A stretch of 64,000 bases of DNA from Neodiprion pinetum (lineage: Eukaryota; Arthropoda; Insecta; Hymenoptera; Diprionidae): the NCBI RefSeq assembly GCF_021155775.2, contig NC_060234.1:40669026-40733025 (forward strand). The letters are read 5' to 3'. Position numbers and translations under genes: made by a program. Shown here in pieces: positions 25,397 through 39,117 of the stretch. How positions within the stretch are numbered: the stretch's first letter is position 1; each line of letters starts with the position of its first letter. The notes beneath the pieces are model-generated. The model made no database searches. It saw only the letters and a list, made by a program, of their open reading frames with translations, and was not told the origin of the DNA.

Positions 25397-25536
25397 AAAC
25401 GATTTACAGGCTACTTAAAACCTCAAGAACTCAAAAAACGGAACCAGAACTTGGTAGGATCGAAAGTTGAAATAATACGAGAAGATTTGTCCATTTTTAC
25501 AGTGTTTCCAACTTAAAATATTTCAGGCTAAAAATT

Positions 25537-25989
25537 ATGTCATATTCGTTGTCAAAGACTGCTGAATGTGGACAAAGAAAATTTTGTACGACGATGGCGA
25601 ACGATGAGAAAATTCCTTGCCCCTGTGATATGTTCGGAGAAATATTATTCTCACGTAGGAAAACCCGAGCAAGAATAAACGCCGGCTATTTTCATCGTTG
25701 TACTAATTCATCTGTCACCTGCGTTGTGTATATGTTGTCAGTTTGCAGAAACGAGAGTCTAAAGACAAAACGAGCTCAAAGAGACCTGGCGAATCACGAG
25801 TACGCGAAGAGTTTGAGAGATTGGAGCAGCGCAAAGAGATATGAATACGTAAAAAAGAAAGAAAAGCGGTACAGTTTGAAGAATAATTGGAACGAGGGTA
25901 GAAAAAAAATTCATCTTCACTTACATTATCGGCGTATCAGAACGAGAGGAGGATTCTTGGGTACATCGTCTGCTCACAGATACGTCTAG
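25537..25989 (+). CDS. candidate 150-codon ORF, unknown
   Basis: The longest true ATG-initiated open frame noted here (MSYSLSKTAECGQRKF...). It has six Cys in its first half and a strongly basic second half (KRYEYVKKKEKRYSLKNNW, later HLHLHYRRIRTRGG). No signal peptide, membrane segment or domain is recognised. In 64 kb of moderately AT-rich DNA one or two frames of this length are expected by chance, so evidence for coding is weak. Confidence 0.18.
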   Translation: MSYSLSKTAECGQRKFCTTMANDEKIPCPCDMFGEILFSRRKTRARINAGYFHRCTNSSVTCVVYMLSVCRNESLKTKRAQRDLANHEYAKSLRDWSSAKRYEYVKKKEKRYSLKNNWNEGRKKIHLHLHYRRIRTRGGFLGTSSAHRYV

Positions 25990-28900
25990 TCTGTATATCT
26001 GCACACAAGACACGTCACGAATGCTTGCGAGAGCAAAACTACCACGACTTTTCAAACTAAGTACTAACTCGATGGACTAATATTCCTCCATAGCACTCAG
26101 GCTAGTTCAGTTTTATCTTGAGTATACCTTACGTTCAGTTTTCTCCGATCCTCCAAAGTTTTCGCATCAAATTTGTCTTGCTCCGAGTGGCCGGGACGCA
26201 AACAAACACCGTTGGTTATACATTCGAATAGTTTTATTAGCTGATCGAAAAGTTTCGGTCTTTCGGCTTTTTGACGCGTCTTCTACCCGTGGTATCAGCG
26301 TCTCGGCCTTACGATTCTGGATACGACTGCATACGCGATCGGCCAGAAATGAATTGCGAACATTAGCCATGATTATTACTTCGGAGAATCGAAGCGAAAA
26401 ATTATGGCACCAAGGTCGGAGTGCTAACTGTACCGATAAATTCGTCATCTCGCGATGCAGAGTGTAAAAAAATACGAGATATCGCGGGGCGGGGGAGGAG
26501 GAGAATTTGAACGGCGTAAAGAGTTGATTAATTCAAGGAAGAACAGAAGAACGGGAAAAGGAAGAGACGGAAAATGCCCAATTTATTCATTCTCATACCG
26601 GGAAATTATTAAATTTTCTTCACGGACGAACCTGCAGCGTTTTTTCATCGTCTGTCACCGGCCCGCTTATATGTATATACTCACCGACTAAACGGGGGTT
26701 GAAAGCGTCGAGATTAATTTCTGGACCGTCTATCAACGACTCGAGATCCGGAGCTTTCGCTGTGACGTCGTTTATCGGCTGCAGAAGTTTCTAACTATTC
26801 TCGAATGACGAGAGCTGGAAGGGCGTCATGAACGACGCGATATGGAAGGATTGAGAACCCATGCGAGCGCAAAGTAATAAAAGCTCCAGCCCTCAATCCA
26901 AACATCCTGTCTTTGGCTTGATGGGAGTTCAGCCGCGACTCCCGAGCCAATCGCATTGCTATACTCGGCTTATATGCTGGCGGATCGTGGCTCGGATTCA
27001 CGAAATTGATATCAATCGGCGCTTCCCCGATTCTCGTCACGTTGTTTCTTTTTCCGTCTCGGATATACGCTGACTCGGAGAGCGCCTCGATTACAAGGAA
27101 TTATATTATTTTTTGCTGCATATTCGTTCATTCGGTAGGAAGGAATTCACTCGTTTGCTTTAAAATTAAAATATTCACACGAAATGCTTTCGTTTGAGTA
27201 AAGAAACGCTTTTTGGATGATTTTCAAATGCTTTGAACATGTTTCGAAAATTGAGTTTATTTTCTTTTCTTAAAAATTTAAATTTCTCTCGCAATGTGGG
27301 CATGATTCTACAAAATAAATATCGGTAATCGATTTGTCAGAAAATGAAAATTGTACACTATAGTGTACAAAAAAGCGAATGGGTTTGCACAATATATCGG
27401 CAACAGCCGATCTTCCGGTCTTCTATCATCGGCTTTAACAAACCGGCAAACAACTTCGCATCGACGTGTATAAGTTTCCGAAAAAAATATAACTTCCGGG
27501 GATTATACGAATTGCGTAAAAACGCATCACTAAACATCAGCAATTCCAATCACGAAAAAACTGTAGGTTTTCGTACGCCTGGACGTAGAGCCGATGTGTA
27601 GGAAAAACTTTCAAATTGACTTCCAAGACTCTGCTATCAGACTGATCGTACCGATCAGACACAGCGAGGATTGATTTCCGGTAAAACACCGTAGAAGCGA
27701 CCCAATAAAGCAGCCTCCAATTTGTGAACCGAGTTGTTGACTCGGGAGAGTTGACACGTTTCCTTATTATTTGGACACGATATTAGGTCTAATCCAGACC
27801 CGGCACACACGCATGTTTCTCCTTATTTTTTACACGACGCGCAAACTGTGGGAGTAAACACGACGCGGTCCGGATATAAGCGACGCACCGCGTCATATTG
27901 ACGTTTGGCGTCGATTCATAACCGCGGTGCCTACTAGGACAACATTGGCCGACGATCCATGGGGTTGGACATGTTTGGTGAGATAGGGTGCGTCCGTGAT
28001 GTGAACGCGACGCGACATCTCTCGATGCTGATTCCACCGCCAGACGCGTCTTGCGGTTGGCGAAATACCCTGGCAGCTCCGGCTTATTTGATCTGGAATA
28101 ATAAACAGCTAAGCGACCGCCGCCGCGACGCTTGGAATTTGATTCAGTTTGGCGCCCCGTGCGTGGATCTTGCCGGAGACCCGAAGATACGGTTTACCTC
28201 GAGGCTCGAGAACCGATCTTGATCGTTCTTCCAAGGAGTCCGGCCTGACGTTCTCGATATAAAGTCCCGGCATCCCTGCCCCTTTCATGTCGGATATACG
28301 CGGAATATTGGCGCCGATCAAGTTAACGGAGAGATTTTTTACGGATTATTTTATAGGAAGATCGTTGTTACCTTAGTCGAAGAAGTTTTCGCGGGTTACG
28401 TTGATTTGTTTTTCAATTCGAGACGGAGTGTTTCATTTCGATGTCAAATCGATGCTTTTGTCAACTTCTGACCGGTCGAGACACTTGGCTTGGCAAAAAA
28501 GCTTGGAATCCGAACATCATTCAAAAGTCACTTCACGCGAAAAGGGTTGTTTCAGCTTTGAGCAAAAAATATCTCGTTACGACGGGATTTTCTTTGGACG
28601 ATATTTCACGGAGACTAAAAAATGCTACGTTTCAAGTGTGAGCTTAAGAGAACGACGACGAAGATTCAGTGACCGAGGGAAAAAGTGTCCAGACAACAAA
28701 AAGAAGTATCCTTACTTGCGACGTAAGGTGATAAGTGATTTAACGAATGGATGAAAATACGCCGAATTAAAACACGGTTTTAAAATCTTTCCTCCAAACG
28801 ACGGGCCGCCGAATCGTCGAGCAGGCGTGATATTACAGCGAAGCAGGCAATCCGCGAGCTAAACGGGCACTTAGAGGAAGGAACTGGAAGGTGGAAATAA

Positions 28901-30431
28901 GCATCGAGTCTCATCTCCCTGTCGGTGCGGTGGATATAAGGTATGTGTAAGGAAGGAAAGGACGTAAAGAGCGAGATTTATGGCGACGTGACGCAACGAC
29001 GAAGACGGTGGGAACAACCTCGAACGAAATAAAAGTTGGGTAAGGTTAGGATAGATTCGAATTGTCGATAAGAGAGTAACGGACGGCGACGGGAATCGAA
29101 GAAACCGCTGAGGTTTACAGCCGCCTTTTATTCTCGTGTTGCACAACGGATTGGACGCGAATGTCCCTCGTGGAACGCAATAAAATCAAACTACGAATAT
29201 TTGGCTCTCGATTTGCTGATATAGTTTGTCACTCGATCCTCAAGAAATCATCTCATTTCATCCAGTGCAGAAAACAAAGTTCGATAAATAATCAGTAAAA
29301 TGAACAACGTAGACTTCCTTTTTTAATATAGTTACCGTATGACTTTTACTACTTATTGCTAGGATGTTTTGTGCTGTTAGAATCTTTCGTTCTATTTTTT
29401 ACAACGATTAGAGTGAAATTTTCGAATGTCGAACCAGCAGCGGTGCAAAAGCGAGGCAATAATTTGCATTGTATTTATGAATGCCGCATGCAAGGCAAAC
29501 GCATTTAGGTAGACTGAAATGAATCAGTGCAGAAAAGTGAGCTGCGAACGGAACCGTATTTACTGTTCAACCACTGAATAATTGAAATGCTCTCTGTACA
29601 CTCGTTGGAATCGTTGAATTAAAAATATTCCAATAGGGTAAAAATTATTCGCCAGACTCGAAATTTGCCGAGTATATGAATCCATTTTTAATTTCAATGT
29701 AAAAAAAATCGTTTCATCATTACATATTCAAGATTCTTCAAATGAGAAGTATTTAAGTAAAATTCAATTCGATAAGTCAATTTTACATACGTATAATTTT
29801 AATATCTTAGTGATCGATATTTTTGTTTCCCAACGCGTCGGAAAATCAATCGTTTTTTTTTTTAATTCACGTGATCTGGAAATCGGAATCTCAAATCTAA
29901 ACCGCGTTACGGAATCGGAATGCGTAAATGGAGGCTGCAGCCAGATTTCACTGTATATTAAAAATTTCGCGTCTAGGTACCAACCATAATTCTATCCCAC
30001 CACTAGCTAGCTGCCTGCGTTCGTCGAAACGCATAAAACATGAGCGAAAGAGATTCACACTACAGGAAGCAGGCCAGCTGATAAATTCTGCTTCCAATGG
30101 TACGTAACGTATATGGTTCACATTTATTTATGTATAATACATGTATACATAATATACGTACATGGTTAATATACATAAGTTACTATTCGATCGAAATGTT
30201 ATGCGAATAAAATCCTCGCAAGATTTTTTCAATTCTCAAATCGAGAGAAATTTTCTATACGTTGGTAAAAATAAGAATAAATAAAAAATGTTATGCTTCA
30301 ACAATGGTTGAAAATAATTTTTTAACGCGGGCACATAAATTATGTTAAATTTATTTTACCAAATCTGTATGTAATTTAGTAATAAAAATTCACAATTCAT
30401 CTTATTGCGATTGTAATAATTCGAATACTTA
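25990..30431. other. non-coding stretch
   Basis: CpG-rich DNA at about 27.85-28.25 kb holds an 87-codon ATG frame (27959-28222), and a 66-codon ATG frame lies at 28441-28641. Neither has a recognised domain or splice context. From 29.2 kb the sequence becomes AT-rich. A small imperfect palindrome of ATGTATA words lies near 30130-30155. Confidence 0.5.
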
Positions 30432-30861
30432 CACTGAGAAAGATTTCATTTGTTATAATTGCTAGAAGAATTCGGTAAAACAGGTATCGTTGAAAAAACT
30501 GTTTAAATATTGTGGGAATTACGAAAAACGAGGTACACGTAACCATTTTGCGCTGTTGTCGATCCTTTTTTGGTTATTGCAACGCGAAATCAATTTGGTC
30601 GGTTCACTCTACTTTTTTAGTTAAACAAGACTTTAACGTCAATTTATCGTTGCACAAGCATTAAATTTTCGTAACGGTTGCAAGAAAATCTAGTAACAGT
30701 GATCGTAATGAGAAAGAATAGCAACGGACACCAGACTTTCCGGTAACAGCTAGAAAAACTAATTTTCATTTTCTACCTAGAACTATATTTTTCGATTGTG
30801 GTAAAAAAATGAAAATATTTAAGGACTAAGCTGTAAGCGGAAATAAAAATTTCTCTCAGTG
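30432..30861 (+). mobile_element. TA-flanked MITE, full-length copy A
   Basis: A 430-base element beginning CACTGAGAAAGATTT and ending AAATTTCTCTCAGTG. The ends are imperfect inverted repeats of about 15 bases. TA flanks both ends (30430-30431 and 30862-30863), and a longer direct TACTTA is also visible on both sides. It has no coding capacity. CACTG-type ends with a TA target are typical of Tc1/mariner-like non-autonomous elements; that assignment is inference. Confidence 0.85.
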
Positions 30862-33800
30862 TACTTAAGTATATATTCGATCGATAAGTAAAATGGACGC
30901 CTATATGAGAATTTGGAAACTTTTCATTGATGAAAAGTGTAACGGCGATTTCGATATTATACCAAATCGCAACGTGCACGGATTTTTCGTTTCAAAGTAA
31001 AAAACTTTCACACCGTAGAGGCAACAAAGAGAAATAAATATGTGAATTTGCCGGCCATGAGGATGGATTTGTGGACCCCCCGTAGAAAATTCATCGAGAG
31101 AGCCCATAGAGACGTCCATGTATGGATATCCTAGCCGTGCCCCCCATGAAGGAGCGACTGAGGGGGCACGAGGGAACTGTGAAACCCCTCCCGCTATAGA
31201 ATGAATGCTTGAATTTATTCACACGCATTGTCGATGCACGTGCGTAGATTTTCTGCCTTAGATGCGTGGCTAAAATCCAACAGGAAACCAGATACCCGGG
31301 ACCGAGGGTCCGGGACGCCTTCCTAGATCGCCACGCGACGCCTGAACCTCCGCCAATTGATTATCACTCCTTCGCACTGTGTATATAGATTCAACAAATT
31401 GACGTATTCACCGATAGGAAAAAAATTGCCCTGCCACAATTCTCGGGAGAATATTTTTCAGATTTAAAATATTCATCGCGTGATTCAATCGTTACGAATC
31501 CAAAATTCGCCTCTACCACATGTATGAGTCATCGTAGGAAATCAAACGCATTTAAACTGAAATTATTGAATTGGGTAAAAAAGTTTAGTCTATCCTAGGT
31601 TTTCAGATTATATTTTCAGATTTTAACTATCCTTTATAGGTATAAGAGTTGCGATTTAAATTCAAGCGATGGCTGTCGTGAAAAATTGACAATTTTGCCA
31701 AACACAACGAAGTCTTTTTCACCGCGAAATTTTCATTTTCATTTCACCAAAAAATCGTCGCCGTAACTAGCCGTGATAGCGGTGAAAAACTTGTGTGTAT
31801 CGAATTTTATCCGCTGGCTGTACGCAATTTTCCTGAATTTTTGCGACCCGGAAGGGTGAAGTTCGAGCTTCAACGTTGCAGGATTTTCGTATAAATGTAC
31901 GTTGAAACGAGCTTTGTCACGAGGATCATCACACGGCCATTGGCTTCGCGCTGCTGTGCAGTTCTGTACCAAAACTCGAAATTGAGATGGATTTTCGCCG
32001 TTTCAATTTGTTCCCCCGTTACGCAAATATTCCGACTCGTGTCTCGTGCAATTTACGTTCCACGACGCAACCGCGTTTATCTAGGGTAGATATAAACGCA
32101 GCTTTACGGACCTACGAATGCGAAACTGTAAACTGCGTTCAAAAATTGAATATTACAAATTCGGAACGAGCTGAAAATTTTCACAAATTCATTTCAATTT
32201 TTTACACTTTATTTACGCGGATTGTATTTATACAACCGACCACCTGATTTATATAGATGCTGAAAAATTCAACGACCCAATTACGTAATGCGCACATCGC
32301 ATGATAAGAATCGTAATATTTGATTGATAGTTCACTGCGTAGATCCATTACGAATACATAGTAAAGTGGGTAATACGATATGGTTGGATAGGTACTAAAA
32401 ATCGACCCGAGCTTTGACTCAAAGTTATTTATCAGATGTATTAACAGCGCTGTCATTATGAATTACAGAAAGAAATTGTCGGTAAGAATAATTGATAATC
32501 AAACCACGGTTTTTTGTGCCAGAAGGCCGAAGCTGATGAATAATTTTTCATTCGGCACAATCGAGCGATAAAGAAAAAAAAAAATAAATAAATGGAAGAC
32601 TACAGAGTGGATAGTTGTACGAAACTATTGGTTGGATCGTGCAGCAGCATACTTTTCAAAGAGTTATTACGATGCTCGCGAAGCCTGAGCCGAAATCAAA
32701 CCTCCAGCACATTTTTCATTTCCGATACTCACGAAACGACGAGACAAACGCGTTGTCGTCGAAATTATTGCGGATCGTTTGTTGAAAGAACCGAAAGTCG
32801 AAATTGCTTTTCAATTGACGATATTTTTCAAACGATAGCTTTCCGCATCGGCCGTATGAGAGAGACACGATATCTCTACGATGTAATAAGCATGAAACGA
32901 AACGTGTTTAACAATAACGATAAAGATTTTCCGACATAAAAATTGTTTCAACCCGATACTACTGCTCGATCATTTTTCTGTTTTACAAAAGCAGTTTGAC
33001 TGCGACTTATTTCAGCCGTATTACACACCCATTCTCAGAGGTATCTACACCTCGTTGCGCGTATACGTGCAGAGCTTTCAAATTGTATCGGAGGAAAATG
33101 TTATCGTGAACTCGGCTCGAGCGCGAGGGAATTTCAGAGCTCATAACTCGCAGCCACCGCATCGAGAGGGAGATTTCGAACGGGTGTTCCAAGCTTATCT
33201 CGATCCCCTCGCAGATACGAACTTTTTCGACCGATTAGAAAAACGGCCTGCCGTTTTTATTTATTTTATTTCAAACCCCAAAGAGCTTAACTCGTGGAAA
33301 TATTTTGAAAAAAAGCTTATCGGTTGGTTGTGGTTAAATCTTGCAACTACGTTTTATTCGTCTCTTCGCAATTTGTGGAAGGGAGGAATGTAGGCTACAT
33401 TAAACTTCGTTTTTTACTTACATCTAGGAAGCAAAATCTAAGATAAATAGATTATTTTCCCATCCAGACGAACCGCGTCGCGATCGATTTCGTTCAACGA
33501 TTATTCATCCACTTGTGCGTCTCATATTCGAAAAGAGAAGATCTTGTGCGTCACAAACGAGGAGATACGTTGTGCGGTACACAAGACCGGGTTTTAAACT
33601 GTTCTCGATCGTAATCAATAACCATTAATCAATGGTGCGATAACCTCGCCTCACAGGATCGTTAATTACGTTTATGTCCAACGTCAGAGTTGATTAGAGC
33701 TAGCTGTTTTGGGTACAGAGTATACTAACAGCGATCATATATCCAGGCATTAAAGCACAGGTATGCGTATTTGTTACACCATCTATCGCATCGCTCGTGA

Positions 33801-35185
33801 AGAAAAATTAAAACCTTTGTGTAACATATCCAGTCACTCTAACTCTTGTGTAGTGTCTAGCTATAAATACGTGGAAGGTCGAATCTGCTCTGCAGGTTCT
33901 ATTATCATTCTGATTTCTCACAAGTGTATCAAATTGGACAAAGAAAGATGAGGCGTAAAAATAAATTATGCTTAAAAAACAACTCGACTTGGTGCAAAAT
34001 CATAAAAATTAGTATTATTATACAAATTGTACGATTTCGAAATATTAAAAATTATTTATACAGAATTTAAAAGACAAGTTACGTGTAATCGGTTCTGATT
34101 TTAATATCGGAATGGAACGCTGAGAAATCTGTCGTCATCGATATTGTGATCATGGTAGCGAATAAATCCTACGATTAAAGGGAAGACTGGGAAAAGTCAG
34201 GAAATTTTGAAAATACGACTTGAATTTTTAGTCAATTCTGAGAAATAAACTCGTTCTTATACAAAGTACCGTCGATCTCAAGAAAGAAAATATTGCACTC
34301 AAAATTTTGTTTCGTCGCACGATTTCATACATTCTATGTACAATTCTTGATACCTTTTTTCGATTTTTTCGTGTTTCTTGCGGAAAATCGCCGACTGTTC
34401 GTGATAATTTAGTTCCTTGGTAATATTGAAGATAAAGTATTAAAGTGTGAAAAAATTGTCACTAACCAGCGGCATATTTCATGAAAAGTTACTGGAAAAC
34501 TTCTATTTTCAGGCTGGAATGATTGCCTGAAAAAGTCAGGGAATTTCAGATTCCAAGAAAGTAATTTTTCCGTCGAACTCATAACCACAAATTTTCCCCC
34601 ATTTCGTTATCAGAGATGTCTGATCGGTGCCAATGAAATTCGAGACGCGGAGGGATAATGGGCGTTCAAATCCATCCAAAGTAGGCCGTGACTGATGGTG
34701 AGGAGCGTAGAAGCATAAAAGTATAACACAGCTCGAAGGCACGAAGTAACCTGAGCGTTGCAGCTAAACAGCACCATGAGAGACAGGAAGCATGGTTATG
34801 CGTTTCGTTTTGCGCGACTAACCCTGAAATTATGCTAAACCAAAGCGTGCCTCCCGGTATAGTTCTTCGGTCTGGAAAATCAGGCGACTTCTCTTCTCGT
34901 CTCCTCATTTCACGAGTTACACGGATGAACCGCAACTGGCGTTTTCCGATCGGACGCGCTCCACGCATCGCCATATTTCTCGTATCTTCCACTCTCACGG
35001 TCCGCACGCATCGCTTCGGTAATCCATTTTCCCGATTCCCGGGTCCTTGATCAACTGTGTTACCGTAAAAAGCAGCTCTGGCTCTAAACTTCAAAGAGCT
35101 CAAATATACCCAGGAAGAGAAGAAATCTTGTGGTCCTTCTTCGTGGTTCCTAAGTGCAGGCAACGCCTTCGCGATCCCGTTAATA
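30862..35185. other. non-coding stretch
   Basis: Mostly AT-rich unique DNA with an A-tract near 32574-32584. A stop-free minus-strand frame (34666-35163) has no ATG at its upstream end, and a 72-codon ATG plus-strand frame (34832-35050) overlaps it. Neither is recognised. Confidence 0.5.
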
Positions 35186-35415
35186 CACTGAGAGAAATTT
35201 TTAGTTCCGGTTACCGCTCAGTCCTTAGCTATTTTCATTTTTTACCGTGATCGAAAAATATGGTTCTAGGTAGAAAATGAAAATTACTTTTCCTAGCTGT
35301 TAGCGGAAAGTCTAGTGTCCGTTGCTATTCTTTCTCATTACGATCACTGTTACTAGATTTTCTTGCAACTGTTGCGAAAATTTGATGCTTGTGCAACGAT
35401 AAATTGACGTTAAAG
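35186..35415 (-). mobile_element. TA-flanked MITE, truncated copy D
   Basis: Begins CACTGAGAGAAATTTTTAG next to TA (35184-35185) and follows the family in reverse orientation for about 230 bases. Homology stops in an A-tract near 35415, so about half of the element, including the other terminus, is missing. Confidence 0.8.
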
Positions 35416-36586
35416 AAAAAAAAATTGAATTTCCAAAATCTAAACCGCGAATGGACACTCCTCGAACTTGAGTCGTCCCGGATCGCAATCTGAGCTACCT
35501 ATCCATCGGAAGCTGATCACAGCAAACCCAGAGTCGTGGTTTTGATATACATTGATCAACCCGTCAGTCGTCCGAGAGTTGTTTATTCAAGGTGTCACGC
35601 AGCCGGGGAGCCGAAACGATAAAGATTAAAACCGCGGCTAGTAAGATAGGAGCCAATTCGAGCCAGACACCTTCCGGGCTGCGTAACGAATCACACTCGA
35701 TTAAACCTTCGCGCAGGATCCTGCAGCCTCCGGACCAGCATTCGAAAAATCTCTCTGGCCACGTGACCAATTTTACGACTCAATAACGACTCACTCCGCG
35801 CCCATGAGGAACGTTAAAAATGTTTTGTCAAGCCCGTCGGGGTCGCCGGCGTAACGAGAGTACCTAAGGCCAGAGGTGGTACGTATGTGTAATCAAATTT
35901 TCAAACGGCTTCGACCCTAATTCATGCACCGCGGAACCCGGCATGAATCACGCTCTCCATGCAGGCTTGGACTACGTTTCAGGGATGTACGCGATCGTAA
36001 GAGTCACATGTGAGGACGCAGTCTCTGCGGATTGCAGACATCCACGCTCCGCTTGAACTTTGGAACGAGTTCTTTCTTCGAATGGAAGGAGGATAATCGA
36101 GGGCACGATTGAAGATTCTGGATCACGGTACATATTAAAATGTGTGAGAAGAGTGGCTAGTCGAGTGATTCCAATTTTTAATAATCGCTATCAACATTCG
36201 CCTAACGAATCATCGAGGATTGTTGTATATCGGGTGAGGAGGAAGACTTTCAAGGATCGGTTCATCGGAGGGATCGAGTTGTGAGGTTGGGTTTCGGTGA
36301 TACTGCACAGCCATCGTCAGCCTTCGCACTTTCATCATACACGTGGATATAGGTACGGGCGAATAAACCACTTTGGTGTACACTTATTCTTTTGTTCGTT
36401 GTTCGTTAGAACGGCGAAAGCTATACGAGGGTAAACCGCGCATTGTTTAACAAATGGACTATGCAGGGTTCAAGATCCCGGCTTGTTCCCGAATCCCCTA
36501 ACCCTGAACTGAACTACTCGAATCCTTAGTTCTCTACGGAGAACTGCTATTATATTTCTCTCAGTGAGAGAAAAAGATAAGAGGGG

Positions 36587-36588
<2 letters not shown>

Positions 36589-36625
<37 letters not shown>
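36589..36625. repeat. (GA)n microsatellite
   Basis: About 18 GA units, preceded by a G/A-rich run. Confidence 0.9.
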
Positions 36626-36628
<3 letters not shown>

Positions 36629-37194
36629 AAGAGAATATTCGATTCGGTAAACGACAATGAGATCGATGTAAATAAATTTCAAATACTTCGTAATATACGT
36701 TACTATATATGCTTTGAAATTCTTACCCGCTTCGTCAAAAATTCACAAAGATTTGAATAGAATGAAATGCAAAGCTGGTCAAAAATTACCTTTCGTCGAT
36801 TTACGAAAATGATTTTTCAATTTCAAACAACATCTATACAGCGGAATTGAATTCAATATTTGGATACAAGATCGCGAAACGCGGGATCGGAAAAAAAAAG
36901 GAGGAAAAAGTTATCCAATGAAGAGTCTTCATCGATGTAATCAACCGCATTATTGAGTCTACCGCGACTGTAAAATATACAAGGTACAATTCGCGTTTAT
37001 CCGTGAATCGCGGGAGTCGAAGAGATCGGTGTATGAATTGACCTGAAATTAATGTAGCCGCAGGCATCGAATGAGAAATATAACAAGCAGAGAAGACAGG
37101 ATAGAGAATATCACTCGTCGAGTTTCATTGAGAAGAGCGCTCCGCGGCTGAAGATAAGTGGCAATAAATTTTCCCTCTCAGTCACCCGTTCTCC

Positions 37195-37236
37195 CTCTCT
37201 CTCTCTCTCTCTCACCCCCCCCCTCCCCCCTTCCCG
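37195..37236. repeat. (CT)n tract followed by C-rich run
   Basis: CT dinucleotides to about 37213, then runs of nine and six C with short interruptions. G-rich on the minus strand. Confidence 0.85.
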
Positions 37237-37962
37237 CCATTCTTTCCTCGATCATCCCCCGAGAAGCACGGTATATGTGCACAAGAATCTTTTGCGGTAG
37301 AAACTCATTTCGCGACCAAGTTGATACTACGGGACCTTAAACTGGCATCAGCTAGCCGAGCTATCATCGTGGAATATCGCCATTTACACCTTAATCCAGA
37401 TATTAATCTTCATTTGTGGTAATCAGGCGCAGCTTCCTAGGAAGAATCCTATATACATGCATATAATGGCGGAATTAGATGAATCGTAGATACAACGCTT
37501 TAAGGTATGCAATTATCGGCTGTACTTAACCCTTATGGTGACACCTGGCATCAAAAGTCATTGCGTAGAATCGGATATGTCGATTCTAATAGCTTGAAAA
37601 AATTCGGTGATACTCTTTGTTATATTTCAATGCGAATCAGTTATCTTTAGCAGAATTAAACTTTGAATACGAATAAAAAATTTCCTCAAACAACAAAACA
37701 CCGGAAAATGTATATCGTTCTACTAAAAAAAAAAATCGTAACTCATTAAATATTCTCTATTTTTACATTTGGATAAAAATTGACTGAGAAACTCTTAAGA
37801 TACAGATGTTTGAGCAAAAAAATATGCAGACATAGCAGGATGAAAAAAAAAGTTATTATTCGAATGAGTGAAGTTAAATTTTTGGAAAAAGAATGATTCA
37901 ACGATTTTTACGATATTTCATTATCTGTCTTTGAAAAAATTCAGATTATTTTTTTATGTCTT

Positions 37963-38390
37963 CATTGAGAAAAATTTCATTTGTTGTAGTAACTAGAATA
38001 ATTCAGTAAAACAGGTACCGTTAAAAAACTGTTTTAATATTGTTGGAATTACGGAAAACGAGGTACGCCTAACCATTTTGCGCTATCGTCGATTCTTTTT
38101 TGGTTATTGCAACTCAGAATCAGTTTCTTCGGTTTACTCTACTTTCTTAGTTAAATAAGGCTTTAACGTCAATTTATTCTTGCACAAGCATTAAAGTTTC
38201 GCAACAGTTACGAGAAAATCTAGTAACAGTGATCGTAACGAGAAAGAATAGTAACGGATACTAGACTTTCCGGTAACAGTTAGAAAACTAATTTTCATTT
38301 TCTACCTAGAACTATATTTTTCGATCGCGGTAAAAAAATGAAAATAGTTAAAGACTGAGCGGTAACCGGAACTAAAAATTTCTCTCAGTG
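37963..38390 (+). mobile_element. MITE copy B, full length
   Basis: Starts CATTGAGAAAAATTTCATTT (third base of the terminus changed) and ends AAATTTCTCTCAGTG. It is collinear with copies A and C over 428 bases. Its flanks read TT on both sides rather than TA, so either the target mutated or the target rule is not strict. Confidence 0.85.
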
Positions 38391-38839
38391 TTCCGTATGG
38401 AATTTTCGTTAATTACGTAATAATCTATCGAGACAATGTCACTGGGGACCATGACTAGGCTGTATGTACAGTTCGCCTAGCTCTGCTTTACTGTCCGTCT
38501 AGCAAGTCACAGAGAAAGTTATACAATACATGTATAATATATGCATAATATACGAAACGTTTACTGCTAAGGGTATACATTTGAATTTTTACGATTCCCA
38601 CCTTTCGTTTTTTCACCTGCAAGGTTCTTTCTTTTTTTTTTTACAATCCTACCTGCACCGAGAGCGCGCGACTTCTGCTGCACTTGCGGGTTAAAAAAAA
38701 TTTCATACTCTATTAATTAAAATTTTAATTGAAGAGCCCTAGGTTCACCCGGTGCACTGCAATCAGCTCGAACACACGCTGCGAAACTGGTGTTTGTAGA
38801 TACATGAAACTCTTCGAAAGATGGAAATTAATTTTTCAA
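38391..38839. other. spacer between two MITE copies
   Basis: AT-rich, with a T-tract near 38632-38642. No gene or further element was seen. Confidence 0.6.
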
Positions 38840-39117
38840 CAGTGAGAAAAATTTTATTTGTCACAGTTGCCAGAAATTGTTTTAGTCAAATTAGTATCGT
38901 TTTAATAACGCTTTGAATATTTTAGCAAGAATGACAAAAAAAAAAAAAGACATAAAAAATACAGTGCCAGTAACCATAATCAGGAGGAAGGAAAATAACG
39001 GATAAAATAGATTTTCGGATTACCGATACAAAATTGATTTTCATTTTGTATCCCGAACTGTCATTTTCGATTAAAATAAACAGTTTAAAATGGTCAAGTA
39101 CTGGATAATAATCAATA
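38840..39117 (+). mobile_element. MITE copy F, diverged and internally deleted
   Basis: Starts CAGTGAGAAAAATTTTATTT. It keeps recognisable family segments such as TAACGGATA (38996-39004), TGATTTTCATTTTGTA (about 39032-39047) and CATTTTCGATT (39062-39072). The middle is shortened around an A-tract and the right terminus is not recognisable. The right boundary is approximate. Confidence 0.6.

Larger units (their letters stand above)
35416..37962. other. non-coding stretch with microsatellites
   Basis: Holds the GA and CT tracts listed separately and a palindrome, TTTCTCTCA-G-TGAGAGAAA (36555-36573). The sequence at 36554-36566 equals the terminal 13 bases of the MITE family (ATTTCTCTCAGTG) without the rest of the element. 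No gene was recognised. Confidence 0.5.

Noticed and set aside
27959..28222. 87-codon ATG frame in CpG-rich DNA
   Set aside because: Low stop density is explained by base composition. No domain or splice signals.
28441..28641. 66-codon ATG frame
   Set aside because: Protein-like, but short, isolated and unrecognised.
34666..35163. 165-codon minus-strand open frame
   Set aside because: No ATG start. A competing plus-strand frame overlaps it, and no motif is recognised.
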